A stretch of DNA of 9,335 bases from an uncultured Eubacteriales bacterium (lineage in GTDB: Bacteria; Bacillota; Clostridia; Oscillospirales; Acutalibacteraceae). The notes beneath the pieces were generated by a model. That model had not been told where the DNA came from. It did no database searches and saw only the letters and a program-made list of their open reading frames with translations. Below, one piece after another: positions 1 to 6,891 of the stretch. Within the stretch, counting starts at the first letter, position 1, and the number at the start of each line of letters is the position of its first letter. The stretch spans positions 1 to 9,335 of the forward strand of contig CAQJOC010000037.1 in assembly GCA_948815685.1 (NCBI GenBank), written 5' to 3'. The translations under genes were made by a program, and so were the position numbers.

Positions 1-12
1 TATCTGTGAATT

Positions 13-55
13 GGCTAAAATATATAGTTTGTTTTTATTTTTCAGACAAGGCCTA
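13..55 (+). repeat. AT-rich dispersed repeat, copy 1
   Basis: The right part (TTTATTTTTCAGA followed by CAAGGCCTA) matches positions 8321-8342 over 22 bases with two differences. The whole of 13-46 (GGCTAAAATA ... TTTTTCAGA) aligns with the reverse complement of 9281-9313 with a few substitutions and one indel. It is therefore one of three related copies in the window. Its role is unknown; an A/T-only terminator or a miniature mobile element are options. Confidence 0.55.
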
Positions 56-129
56 TATAACAGTAAAATTCTTACCAATTAATAAATATTTATATAAATT
101 CGTTTAAAAATTTAACGAAGCAATTCTCA

Positions 130-229
130 TTATATAATTTTTGTGAGATATTTCCTAAGAATATTTTCTGCTTGTTTAGCTTTCTGTTAATTCATCGTAT
201 ATCTGTGTTAATTTCAATTGTCTATTCAT
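130..229 (-). pseudogene. Possible decayed short gene fragment
   Basis: On the minus strand an ATG at 229-227 opens a 17-codon frame (MNRQLKLTQIYDELTES) ending in TAA at 178-176. Shifting one base at that stop continues as KQAENILRKYLTKII to a stop at 132-130. Together the two pieces read like a continuous charged, helical protein broken by one indel. No family is recognised, and the fragment is short enough to be chance in AT-rich DNA. Confidence 0.25.
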
Positions 230-372
230 ATTTTTATTTTACCATATTTCCTCTTCTACTACTGGGCAGTGTTGCCTATAAGAAAGATTTTGAAATAAGG
301 GCAAAGATATGAAAAATTTTTACTTTTTAAACTTTTTAGGCTTATTTTTTTAAATTATTGCTTTGCGATGTC

Positions 373-401
373 TTGCTTTTCATTAAATAATATGGTACAC
401 T
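373..401 (+). promoter_or_regulatory. Extended -10 sigma-A promoter
   Basis: TTGCTT at 373-378 lies 17 bases before TACACT at 396-401, and TGG directly precedes the -10 (a TGn extended -10). The predicted start near 408 coincides with the first arm of a 12-bp long-range pairing (409-420 with 511-522). No intact gene follows for 500 bases, so the product would be a non-coding transcript or a relic. Confidence 0.4.
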
Positions 402-408
402 ATTAAAA

Positions 409-522
409 TAGAATAGATATAGGTTTTAATCTAATTTGTAAATTCTGTCATCTTTCTAAACGTAGGAATGAGAAGTTGCTAAATAAAATATAATATTCTC
501 CTAAGGGGGCGTATCTATTCTA
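409..522 (+). other. Candidate structured transcript closed by 12-bp stem
   Basis: Positions 409-420 pair with 511-522 (eleven Watson-Crick pairs and one G-U). A weaker inner pairing is TAGGA at 463-467 with TCCTA at 498-502. The 5' arm begins at the predicted start of the promoter at 373-401. A short hairpin, TTGGC/GCCAA, follows around 532-548. No known RNA family is recognised. Because the DNA is AT-rich, a 12-bp pairing across about 100 bases could arise by chance. Confidence 0.2.
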
Positions 523-769
523 CCGTAAAACTTGGCAATCAAAGCCAACTGATGAACATTAGCCTTTTTGATTTTTGCTCTTTTTAGGTTAATTACTGAA
601 ATATGGGAGTGCCATTTGCAAAAATATGCAAAAGCTAAAAAGACAAAATGGATTTTATTAACTTGTTATTTCCATGCATGTTATACAAAAACAATTACAG
701 TGCTTTTGCCAATTTCCTAGCGTTATATCCTATCTTAGGGCACTCCTTGAGATACATGGCACTTGACAT
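501..769 (-). pseudogene. Candidate eroded gene, two frames
   Basis: Two adjacent minus-strand frames look protein-like. The first starts at ATG 769-767 and reads MSSAMYLKECPKIGYNARKL plus four residues to a stop at 697-695. The second is open for 54 codons between a stop at 668-666 and a stop at 503-501; it includes INLKRAKIKKANVHQLALI and ends YGRIDTPP. The frames are offset, so one frameshift and one stop would separate the halves of a gene of about 88 codons. I do not recognise the family; a transposase fragment or a conserved small ORF are possible. The region also contains the inverted repeats at 605-747, so it could instead be a structured RNA whose complement is open by chance. Confidence 0.35.
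605..747. repeat. Nested inverted repeats
   Basis: Three pairings nest inside each other: 605-613 with 739-747 (GGGAGTGCC against GGCACTCCT, nine pairs including one G-U), 628-635 with 702-709 (GCAAAAGC/GCTTTTGC), and 648-652 with 671-675 (ATGGA/TCCAT). The outer stem is GC-rich in AT-rich surroundings, which makes it less likely to be chance. The order and size would allow a rod-like RNA of about 140 nt on either strand. No known family is recognised. Confidence 0.35.
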
Positions 770-791
770 ATACTAAAATTAGCAATATAAT
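763..791 (+). promoter_or_regulatory. Perfect consensus sigma-A promoter
   Basis: TTGACA at 763-768 is separated by exactly 17 bases from TATAAT at 786-791. Transcription would start near 798, giving a leader of about 135 bases before the ATG at 933. It is the strongest promoter in the window and probably drives the small gene at 933, with secG possibly reached by read-through. Confidence 0.8.
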
Positions 792-932
792 CTCGATATT
801 TTATTGATGCATAGTTCCTTAATAAATCTAAATGATTTTTATATTTTCCATTATATATTGTTTGTGGAATTTTCGCTCTTCTAAATGAGAAATTAATTAT
901 GGGAATAAACTTATTTATTGTGAGGTTTTTTT

Positions 933-1244
933 ATGAAAGCTGACAAAAAAGATAAAAAAAATTTTTTAAAATTCAGAGGCAAACCTTTGGTAAGGTCTGG
1001 TAATACTATTTATTATGGAGATATAAACGATAGATTCATAGCAGAAATGCAAATTAAAAGTTCTTATGATTTAAACGGAATGAAAATTGCGGAAAAAATT
1101 TTAGTTCTTTTAGTAGATTCGAAATTATCGGAAGGCGAGAATAAAAAAATTATAAAAATGAGTGAAAAATCGGGGCTGTATAATGCGTTAAATACGGGAG
1201 GAATGTGGCTGGATAGTGCAAAAGAGTTCCAGATGCAGGGCTAG
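933..1244 (+). CDS. Conserved-type small hypothetical protein
   Basis: This is a 103-residue soluble protein with no signal peptide or membrane segment. The first 14 residues are very lysine-rich. The core at about 15-30 (RGKPLVRSGNTIYYGD) reads like an uncharacterised family of about 90-100 residues that I recall from Clostridia, with a small beta-rich start and then mixed helices (residues 48-60 and 84-98). No catalytic motif is visible. A GTGAGG-type ribosome binding site at 919-925 precedes the ATG by seven T residues. The leader comes from the consensus promoter at 763-791, and a hairpin right after the stop separates the gene from secG. The function is unknown; placement before secG and rnr suggests a housekeeping neighbourhood. 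Confidence 0.85.
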   Translation: MKADKKDKKNFLKFRGKPLVRSGNTIYYGDINDRFIAEMQIKSSYDLNGMKIAEKILVLLVDSKLSEGENKKIIKMSEKSGLYNALNTGGMWLDSAKEFQMQG

Positions 1245-1280
1245 ATAAAAATTTTTACTTTTTATCTCTCTGGTTTTTTT
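1243..1280 (+). terminator. Rho-independent terminator, AT-rich
   Basis: AGATAAAAA at 1243-1251 pairs with TTTTTATCT at 1259-1267 across a 7-base loop, and a run of seven T lies at 1274-1280. CCAGA at 1229-1233 could add an outer pairing with TCTGG at 1269-1273. The stem overlaps the stop codon of the upstream gene and is weak because it is nearly all A/T, so partial read-through into secG is likely. Confidence 0.5.
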
Positions 1281-1299
1281 ATTTCTTTACTGTTACAAT
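1271..1299 (+). promoter_or_regulatory. Extended -10 promoter for secG
   Basis: TGT followed by TACAAT at 1294-1299 forms an extended -10. The -35 position at 17-base spacing (TGGTTT, 1271-1276) is poor, as is common for extended -10 promoters. The start would fall near 1306, about 24 bases before the secG ATG, leaving room for the GGAGGT site at 1315-1320. Confidence 0.4.
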
Positions 1300-1328
1300 T
1301 TAAAATTTTATTTTGGAGGTTAATAATT

Positions 1329-1592
1329 ATGAGTATTGTGGAAATAGCTTGTGGAATAGCTCTTATAGTTTTTTCTATTGCAATAGTTTTGGTTGTTTTG
1401 TTTCAGGAAGGTCATCAACAAAACATGGGAGCAATTGCAGGGGGAGCCGCAGATACATTTTTAGCTAAAAATAAGTCACGTTCTATTGATGCTTTCTTGA
1501 CTAGGTGGACAAAAATAATCGCTATAGCGTTTTTTATACTTGTTATAGTTGTGAATGCAATTTCATTTTTTAAACTTTTTGGAGCATCGTAA
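1329..1592 (+). CDS. secG: Preprotein translocase subunit SecG
   Basis: SecG is the small non-essential membrane subunit of the SecYEG channel and assists SecA-driven export. The 87-residue length fits the family. A first membrane helix spans about residues 4-25 and ends in LVVLFQEG. Next comes the typical glycine/alanine-rich cytoplasmic segment, GAIAGGAADTFL (34-45). A basic stretch (KNKSRSIDAFLTRWTK) leads to the second helix at about 62-82. GGAGGT lies just upstream of the ATG. The gene sits immediately before rnr, an arrangement common in Firmicutes. It implies a functional Sec pathway, relevant to the signal-peptide protein encoded at 8474-9190. A terminator hairpin follows directly. 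Confidence 0.95.
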   Translation: MSIVEIACGIALIVFSIAIVLVVLFQEGHQQNMGAIAGGAADTFLAKNKSRSIDAFLTRWTKIIAIAFFILVIVVNAISFFKLFGAS

Positions 1593-1616
1593 TTTAAAAT
1601 TTTTACTATGGTGCTT

Positions 1617-1646
1617 GTCCACGCGTCGTTATGCGTGGATTTTTTT
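1617..1646 (+). terminator. Strong intrinsic terminator between secG and rnr
   Basis: The stem TCCACGC (1618-1624) pairs with GCGTGGA (1633-1639). It extends inward by a G-U and a T-A pair to a CGTT tetraloop, and outward by one G-U. Seven T residues follow at 1640-1646. It is the best terminator in the window. It sits only about 25 bases before rnr, with no clear promoter in between, so it should attenuate rnr expression from upstream. Confidence 0.85.
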
Positions 1647-1671
1647 GTATAAAGTGTAATTTGGAGGAAAA

Positions 1672-3792
1672 ATGAGCAGCAAAATAAAAGAAAATATTTT
1701 TAATATACTAAAAAAAAGTAATTCAAATTTAACCGGTGACTTTATCTTAAATAAATTTGGAAATATGTTTACTAAAACTGCGATTAAAAAGGCAATTAAT
1801 TCTTTAAAACTTGAAGGTAAACTTATGGAAACCAGAAAAGGGAAAATCAAACTTCTAAAGAATACCGGTAAAATTTCTGCAATAATCGTTTCACAGTCTA
1901 AAAATTTTTCATTTGCAAAAGATTTAAACGGGAATGAAGAAATATTTATAAGTAAAAATGACCTAAAATCAGCATTAATTGGCGACCATGTTATTATTAG
2001 TAAAATTAAGAAATCCGAAAAAGGGACAAGCGGAGTTGTAGAAAAAATTCTTCAGACCGGAAATCATATTGTTTCCGGGAAACTTATGTGTAGCCTTAAT
2101 GGTCTGGAAGTCTGTTGTGATCCACCAGTAAAGTATAACATTCCTGTTTTAAAAGGGTACTCCATGGGAGCCAAAATTGGAGATAAAGTTAAGGTTTTTT
2201 TATCTTATAAATCTAAAAATGGTAATTTAGGTGCAAAAGTAATAAAAATATATGGAAAGTCTGACAGTGCTAAAGTATGTACTGACGCAATAATAGATTC
2301 TGCCGAAATTCCAACAATTTTTTCAGACGAAACAATTAATCAAGCTGAAAAAATAGCTTACTCCGGTATATCTGAAGATGAAATTTCAAGAAGATTGGAC
2401 CTGAGAGACGAATCGGTTTTTACCATAGATGGCGAAGATTCAAAAGATTTGGATGACGCTATATCAATAAAAAAATTAGCCGAAGGATGGGAATTAGGTG
2501 TACATATTGCGGATGTTTCACACTATGTGAAGTTCGGGACACCGCTTGATAAAGAAGCTTTTAAAAGGGGAACTTCCGTTTATCTCGCAGACAGAGTAAT
2601 TCCAATGTTTCCAAAAATTATTTCCAACGGAATATGTTCTCTCAATGAAGGAGAAGACAAACTTACATTTTCTTCTATAATCACTATGAATGAGGAAGGA
2701 AAAATTGTCGATTATAAATTTGTCAAAAGTATAATTCGGTCAAAAGTACGTGGAATATATTCAGAAGTGAATGCAATTATAAATGGAAATGCCTCTGATA
2801 TTCTAAATGAAAAATATAAAAATTTAAAAAAACATATTATTAATGCAAAAAAACTTTCCGATATTTTATCTAAAAATGCTCAAGCGAGAGGTGTTATAGA
2901 TATATCCGGAACGGAATCTAAATTTTCTTTTGATGAAATGGGTAAATGTATAGATGTAAAACCCAGATGTCAAGGGGAATCGGAAAGAATAATAGAAAAC
3001 TTTATGATAACAGCAAATACCGCGGCGGCTAAATACGCGAAAGAATCAGATAGCCCTTTTGTATATAGAATCCATGAATCTCCCGACATTAAAAAAGTGG
3101 AAGTTTTGGCTAAATTATCAAAGTTTTTAGGCTTAAAATGGAATAATTACAGATTTGAAAATATTACTCCTGCTGACTTGTCGAACTTAATAAAACAATC
3201 CAAAGGAACACCGGCAGAAAAAATAGTATCGAGACAAATTTTACAAACTCTTGCAAAAGCCCGTTATGATTCAAAACCATTAGGGCATTTTGGATTATCT
3301 TTAAAAGATTATTGCCATTTTACTTCACCGATAAGGAGATATCCTGATATATATGTACATAGAGTTTTGGGAGAAATTTTAAAAAATGATAACAGCACCT
3401 CAAAAAATTTAATTAAAAAAATTGAAAAAAATGCTAGAATCTGTTCCAAAGGGGCATCTTTATGCGAAATTAGAGCAATGAAAACTGAGAGAGAAGTTGA
3501 AAAATATTATATGGCAGAATATATGTCTGAACATATAGGTGAGACTTTTAGCGGTATAATCAATGGAGCAAGTTACAAGGGAATATTCATAGAACTGGAA
3601 AATAGTGTGTCGGGGTTTATGGATTTATCTTGCTATGAAGATTATAGATTTGAGTTTGATGGTATTGCTACTCATTTTGACAAAACCAAAAATAAAAAGC
3701 TTTCAGTAGGTGACAAAATAATTGTGAAACTTATTTCAGTAAATATTTCTTCGGCTTTGATAAATTTTGCTCCGGCAGAGCCACTTTGCTAA
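1672..3792 (+). CDS. rnr: Ribonuclease R (RNB family 3'-5' exoribonuclease)
   Basis: RNase R degrades structured RNA processively from the 3' end and takes part in mRNA decay and rRNA quality control. The 706 residues follow the family order. An N-terminal winged helix (about 1-65) is followed by cold-shock/OB domains (about 66-200). The RNB catalytic domain (about 240-565) carries the metal-binding aspartates of DGEDSKDLDDA (D253, D259, D261, D262) and the HFTSPIRRYPD motif (549-559). A C-terminal S1 domain lies at about 622-701. It lacks the lysine-rich tail of many homologues, which makes it slightly short. GGAGGA directly precedes the ATG. In many Firmicutes smpB (and often ssrA) follows secG-rnr; here a licD-tarI-tarJ operon follows instead. 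Confidence 0.97.
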   Translation: MSSKIKENIFNILKKSNSNLTGDFILNKFGNMFTKTAIKKAINSLKLEGKLMETRKGKIKLLKNTGKISAIIVSQSKNFSFAKDLNGNEEIFISKNDLKSALIGDHVIISKIKKSEKGTSGVVEKILQTGNHIVSGKLMCSLNGLEVCCDPPVKYNIPVLKGYSMGAKIGDKVKVFLSYKSKNGNLGAKVIKIYGKSDSAKVCTDAIIDSAEIPTIFSDETINQAEKIAYSGISEDEISRRLDLRDESVFTIDGEDSKDLDDAISIKKLAEGWELGVHIADVSHYVKFGTPLDKEAFKRGTSVYLADRVIPMFPKIISNGICSLNEGEDKLTFSSIITMNEEGKIVDYKFVKSIIRSKVRGIYSEVNAIINGNASDILNEKYKNLKKHIINAKKLSDILSKNAQARGVIDISGTESKFSFDEMGKCIDVKPRCQGESERIIENFMITANTAAAKYAKESDSPFVYRIHESPDIKKVEVLAKLSKFLGLKWNNYRFENITPADLSNLIKQSKGTPAEKIVSRQILQTLAKARYDSKPLGHFGLSLKDYCHFTSPIRRYPDIYVHRVLGEILKNDNSTSKNLIKKIEKNARICSKGASLCEIRAMKTEREVEKYYMAEYMSEHIGETFSGIINGASYKGIFIELENSVSGFMDLSCYEDYRFEFDGIATHFDKTKNKKLSVGDKIIVKLISVNISSALINFAPAEPLC

Positions 3793-3802
3793 TTTTATTG
3801 AC

Positions 3803-3831
3803 TTAAAAGTATGTTAAAACTTGTTCATAAT
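3803..3831 (+). promoter_or_regulatory. Possible promoter of licD-tarI-tarJ operon
   Basis: TTAAAA at 3803-3808 lies 17 bases before CATAAT at 3826-3831, directly after the rnr stop. The predicted start near 3838 gives a leader of about 46 bases to the TTG at 3884. Both boxes deviate from consensus, so co-transcription with rnr remains possible; no terminator hairpin is seen after rnr. Confidence 0.3.
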
Positions 3832-3883
3832 AAAAAATATCAAAAATAAAAGTCAAGGAAATAAAATTGGAGGTCTGAAAGAT

Positions 3884-4774
3884 TTGGACAAAAGGACACA
3901 ATATCTTTCTTTATCTGAAGAAGAAATAAGAGGGTTACAACTAAAAAGTTTAGAGATCGCAAAATATTTCAAAAATTTTTGTGAAGAAAATAATTTACTT
4001 TTTTATCTTTGCGGGGGAGGCTGTATCGGAGCTTTAAGACACAAAGGCTTTATTCCTTGGGATGACGATATTGACGTTTTTATGCCTAGAAAAGATTATG
4101 AAAAATTATATGTATTATGGAATGAAAAAGCGGATAAAAAAAGATTTTCTTGTTTAAAAACAACCGATACTGTATTTATGGGAAATATATTTACAACCAT
4201 TGTAAACAATAATACCACTGTTATAAGACCTCATCAGAGAAATTTGGATATACCGCAAGGTGTCTGTATGGATATTTTTCCTTTAGATGGTTGTCCTTCA
4301 GGAAAAATCAGACGTAAAATACAAAAATTCTGGGCATTGATTTATTCTTTGTATATGGCACAAATTGTTCCGGAAAACCATGGAAAGCTGACTTATCTAA
4401 TAGGAAAAATTTTTTTGGGTTTGGTACCAAACAAAAATATGAGGTATAAATTTGCAAAATATGCACAAAAACAAATGAGTAAATATCCCATTGAATCATG
4501 TGAAAAAATAACAGAGCTTTGTGCAGGGCCTCATTATATGCAAAACGAATATCCGAAAGAGGTGTTTAAATCGGCAATATATAAGGAATTTGAAAAAGAA
4601 ATGATGCCTATTCCGATTGGGTATGATAAATATTTAAAAATAGCTTTTGGTGATTATATGACTTTACCGCCTAAAGAGCAAAGAATTCCTCATCATGATA
4701 TACTATTTATGGATTTAAATAAAAGTTATAAAGAATACAAAGGAATTAAATACTTGACGGAGGGAAAAATATGA
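3884..4774 (+). CDS. LicD-family phosphotransferase
   Basis: LicD proteins are nucleotidyltransferase-fold enzymes that move phosphocholine, ribitol phosphate or related groups from a CDP carrier to a glycan. I place the start at the TTG at 3884: GGAGGT lies nine bases upstream (3869-3874) and the 296-residue product then begins as the family does (MDKRTQYLSLSEEEIRGLQL). The frame stays open back to a TTG at 3821, which has no ribosome binding site. Visible motifs are GGGCIGALRH (44-53), the metal-binding PWDDDIDV (58-65), GVCMDIFPLDG (126-136) and the C-terminal GYDKYLKIAFGDYMTLPP. The stop overlaps the next ATG as ATGA. Since tarI and tarJ make CDP-ribitol, ribitol phosphate is the likely donor group (inference). 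Confidence 0.93.
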   Translation: MDKRTQYLSLSEEEIRGLQLKSLEIAKYFKNFCEENNLLFYLCGGGCIGALRHKGFIPWDDDIDVFMPRKDYEKLYVLWNEKADKKRFSCLKTTDTVFMGNIFTTIVNNNTTVIRPHQRNLDIPQGVCMDIFPLDGCPSGKIRRKIQKFWALIYSLYMAQIVPENHGKLTYLIGKIFLGLVPNKNMRYKFAKYAQKQMSKYPIESCEKITELCAGPHYMQNEYPKEVFKSAIYKEFEKEMMPIPIGYDKYLKIAFGDYMTLPPKEQRIPHHDILFMDLNKSYKEYKGIKYLTEGKI

Positions 4775-5496
4775 TATTCGGAGCAATAGTTGCAGGAGGA
4801 ATAGGGTCCAGAATGGGGGTAAGCGGTATTCCCAAACAATTTATGAATTTAGGAGATAAACCCATCATAATTCATACTTTGGAAAAATTTATTTTATGTG
4901 ATAAGATTAATTATATTTATATCGGTGTTCATAAAGACTGGACAGTCTACATGGATGATTTGCTTGACAAGTATAAGATAGATAAAGAAAGAATTTTTAT
5001 AGTTAAAGGTGGGGATGACCGAAATAAGACGATAATGAATATAATTAACGGTATCGAAAAAAAATTTGGTGAAAGTGATTCTCATGTCATAGTTACACAT
5101 GATGCAGTTAGACCTTTTGTTACACTTAGAATAATACAAGATAACATAGATATGGCTGTATCATATGGAGCCTGTGATACCGCAGCTCCGGCAATCGATA
5201 CTATCGTTGAATCCAATGATGGAAAAATAATTTCTTCGATACCTGACAGACGTAAACTTTATCAAGGTCAGACTCCGCAAAGTTTTAAAATGAAAAAACT
5301 TAAAAATTTATATGAAAATATCAGTGAAAGTGAAAAATCCATACTTACCGATGCTTGTAAAATATTTCTTTTAAAAAATGAGCCTGTTTATTTGGTTAAA
5401 GGGGAAAATTCCAATATTAAAATTACAACCATTGAGGACTATAAAATAGCTCAAGCTATGGTAAAAGGAGAAAAAATAGAACCTAATTTTAATTAA
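4771..5496 (+). CDS. tarI: Ribitol-5-phosphate cytidylyltransferase TarI
   Basis: TarI joins CTP and D-ribitol 5-phosphate to give CDP-ribitol and pyrophosphate, in the cytoplasm. The 241-residue protein has the IspD/TarI fold: CTP-binding loop AGGIGSRMG (8-16) with PKQF (21-24), HDAVRPF (110-116), YQGQTPQ (164-170), LTDACKI (192-198) and NIKITT (215-220). The segments GIGSRMG, KPIIIHTLEKFIL, GDDRNKTIMN and KSILTDACKI are close to those I know from Staphylococcus aureus TarI, and tarJ follows, so TarI is preferred over the isoprenoid enzyme IspD. The ATG overlaps the licD stop by four bases, indicating translational coupling, and a GGAGGG site lies within the licD end. A dual or IspD role cannot be excluded. 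Confidence 0.92.
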   Translation: MIFGAIVAGGIGSRMGVSGIPKQFMNLGDKPIIIHTLEKFILCDKINYIYIGVHKDWTVYMDDLLDKYKIDKERIFIVKGGDDRNKTIMNIINGIEKKFGESDSHVIVTHDAVRPFVTLRIIQDNIDMAVSYGACDTAAPAIDTIVESNDGKIISSIPDRRKLYQGQTPQSFKMKKLKNLYENISESEKSILTDACKIFLLKNEPVYLVKGENSNIKITTIEDYKIAQAMVKGEKIEPNFN

Positions 5497-5523
5497 ATTC
5501 AGTCGGTTTGGAGGCAGAAAAAC

Positions 5524-6540
5524 TTGCTTAACTATATATATCAGCTTGTAAGTCCGGGAATATTTTCTGTAAAATACAGCGATGAAAATTTTTCTGAAAA
5601 AGTTGTTGTAAGACCAGATTATATGGCAATTTGCCACGCTGACCAAAGGTATTATATGGGACACAGAGATGCCAAAGTATTAAGAAAAAAGCTTCCTATG
5701 GCATTGATACACGAATGCTGTGGCCATGTGGTTTATGACGGAACGGATACTTATATTCCCGGACAAAAGGTAATATTGATTCCAAATGTTCCTCCAACTA
5801 ATAAGATTGAGGGTATTTATGAAAATTACGGAAAAGGTGCACATTTTTTATCCAGTGGCTATGATGGATTTATGAGAGAGTTTGTTATTATGTCTCCTGA
5901 CAGAATGGTTAAGTTTGAAAAAATAGAAATGAATATTGCTGCGATATGCGAATTTGTAAGCGTGGGAGTTCATGCAATAAGGCGTCTGATTAAAGCCGGA
6001 GGAAAAGTGGATGGAAATATCGGAATTTGGGGAGATGGAAGTCTTGCTTATGTGATATGTTGCTGTCTAAGAGAACTTGTTCCAAATGCAAAGATATGTG
6101 TAATAGGAAAAAACACAGCTAAACTTTCGCAGTTTGCTTTTGCACATTTTACTTATATGGCAGATAGTTTACCCGAAAATTTTGAGGTAGACAGTGCTTT
6201 TGAATGTGCGGGCGGAGAAGGAAGTTTTTATGCGATAGAAGACATAATAAATTACATTAATCCACAAGGAACTGTCGTACTTATGGGAGTAAGTGAAAAT
6301 AAAATTCCGGTTAATACAAGAAATCTTATGGAAAAAGGACTTGTATTTATAGGGTCGAGTCGTTCAGGCAGAGAAGATTTTTTAGATGCAGTAAATTTGA
6401 TGGAAGATTACAAATTTCAACAAAGACTTTGTAATATAATAATCGAAGATGACGCTGTGAAAGATATAAATGATATTCATAGAGTATTTAATACGGATTT
6501 GCATACCCCATTTAAGACAGTATTTAAATGGGATATATAG
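5524..6540 (+). CDS. tarJ: Ribulose-5-phosphate reductase TarJ
   Basis: TarJ reduces D-ribulose 5-phosphate to D-ribitol 5-phosphate with NADPH, feeding TarI. The 338-residue protein is a zinc-containing medium-chain alcohol dehydrogenase. C37 in ICHADQRYY and H63-E64 in LIHECCGHVV are the expected zinc ligands. A Rossmann motif GIWGDGSLAYV (167-177), AFECAGGEGS (225-234) and GSSRSG (277-282) follow, all characteristic of TarJ. The TTG start is supported by GGAGG nine bases upstream and by the product beginning MLNYIYQLVSP, matching the usual TarJ start. It lies 27 bases after tarI and ends the operon. No good terminator follows; only a weak AGAA/TTCT hairpin with a T run is seen near 6585-6606. 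Confidence 0.95.
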   Translation: MLNYIYQLVSPGIFSVKYSDENFSEKVVVRPDYMAICHADQRYYMGHRDAKVLRKKLPMALIHECCGHVVYDGTDTYIPGQKVILIPNVPPTNKIEGIYENYGKGAHFLSSGYDGFMREFVIMSPDRMVKFEKIEMNIAAICEFVSVGVHAIRRLIKAGGKVDGNIGIWGDGSLAYVICCCLRELVPNAKICVIGKNTAKLSQFAFAHFTYMADSLPENFEVDSAFECAGGEGSFYAIEDIINYINPQGTVVLMGVSENKIPVNTRNLMEKGLVFIGSSRSGREDFLDAVNLMEDYKFQQRLCNIIIEDDAVKDINDIHRVFNTDLHTPFKTVFKWDI

Positions 6541-6891
6541 TAAAATTACAAAAATTTAACCGAATAGCAACTGAGAAAAAATTAAGAAGATAATTCTGAT
6601 TTTTTGAGAAATTTTCCTTGTAATATGGGATAATTAGTCTTTGGTTTTGCAAGTATATACCGGGGACGGTCTTAAGAGCTGGGTTTAAAAAGCAAAAATT
6701 ATTATGGTGAAATTAGTCAAACACAATTTTCTTCAAACATTTGCGAATTGTATCGGGCAATAAAATATTAAAAAGTGAAGCTGATACTTTTTTATAAATA
6801 AAACCTCAAAATTTGCACCTTTTTTCCATTTTAAAGTCATCCATAACCTAATATTTTGCCTTTTACACATGATTATGTTTGTTTTAATTTC
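6541..6891. other. Intergenic region without recognisable gene
   Basis: No open frame of note exists on either strand. A small GC-richer patch near 6660-6690 (CCGGGGACGGTC, then the palindrome TCTTAAGA) stands out from the AT-rich background. By position the stretch could be the eroded front half of the IS5-like element that follows, but I could not recover a transposase-like translation from it. Confidence 0.5.

Larger units (their letters stand above)
1..932. other. Long region without an intact gene
   Basis: No intact gene is visible in these 932 bases. I see no tRNA T-loop (GGTTCRA) and no rRNA, RNase P, SRP or tmRNA hallmark. The stretch contains an AT-rich repeat at 13-55, a possible broken minus-strand frame at 130-229, an extended -10 promoter at 373-401, a 12-bp long-range pairing (409-420 with 511-522), a stronger minus-strand gene remnant at 501-769 that overlaps nested inverted repeats, and a consensus promoter at 763-791. 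The mix of weak coding traces and pairing segments fits an eroded region. An undescribed structured RNA is the alternative. Confidence 0.7.

Noticed and set aside
312..329. 18-base match AAAAATTTTTACTTTTTA shared with 1247-1264
   Set aside because: It consists almost only of A and T tracts and lacks the flanking stem at 312, so chance or a decayed terminator explains it.
504..590. GGGGGCGTA, resembling a tmRNA 5' end
   Set aside because: There is no TTCGACGGG-type follow-up, no tRNA-like T-loop downstream and no tag sequence.
549..601. CTGATGA followed by GAAA, as in a hammerhead ribozyme core
   Set aside because: The required stem does not directly join the two motifs and no third stem or cleavage triplet is present.
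3821..3883. TTG at 3821 as the start of the LicD protein
   Set aside because: It has no ribosome binding site and overlaps the likely -10 box; the TTG at 3884 has GGAGGT at ideal spacing and gives the family's normal N-terminus.
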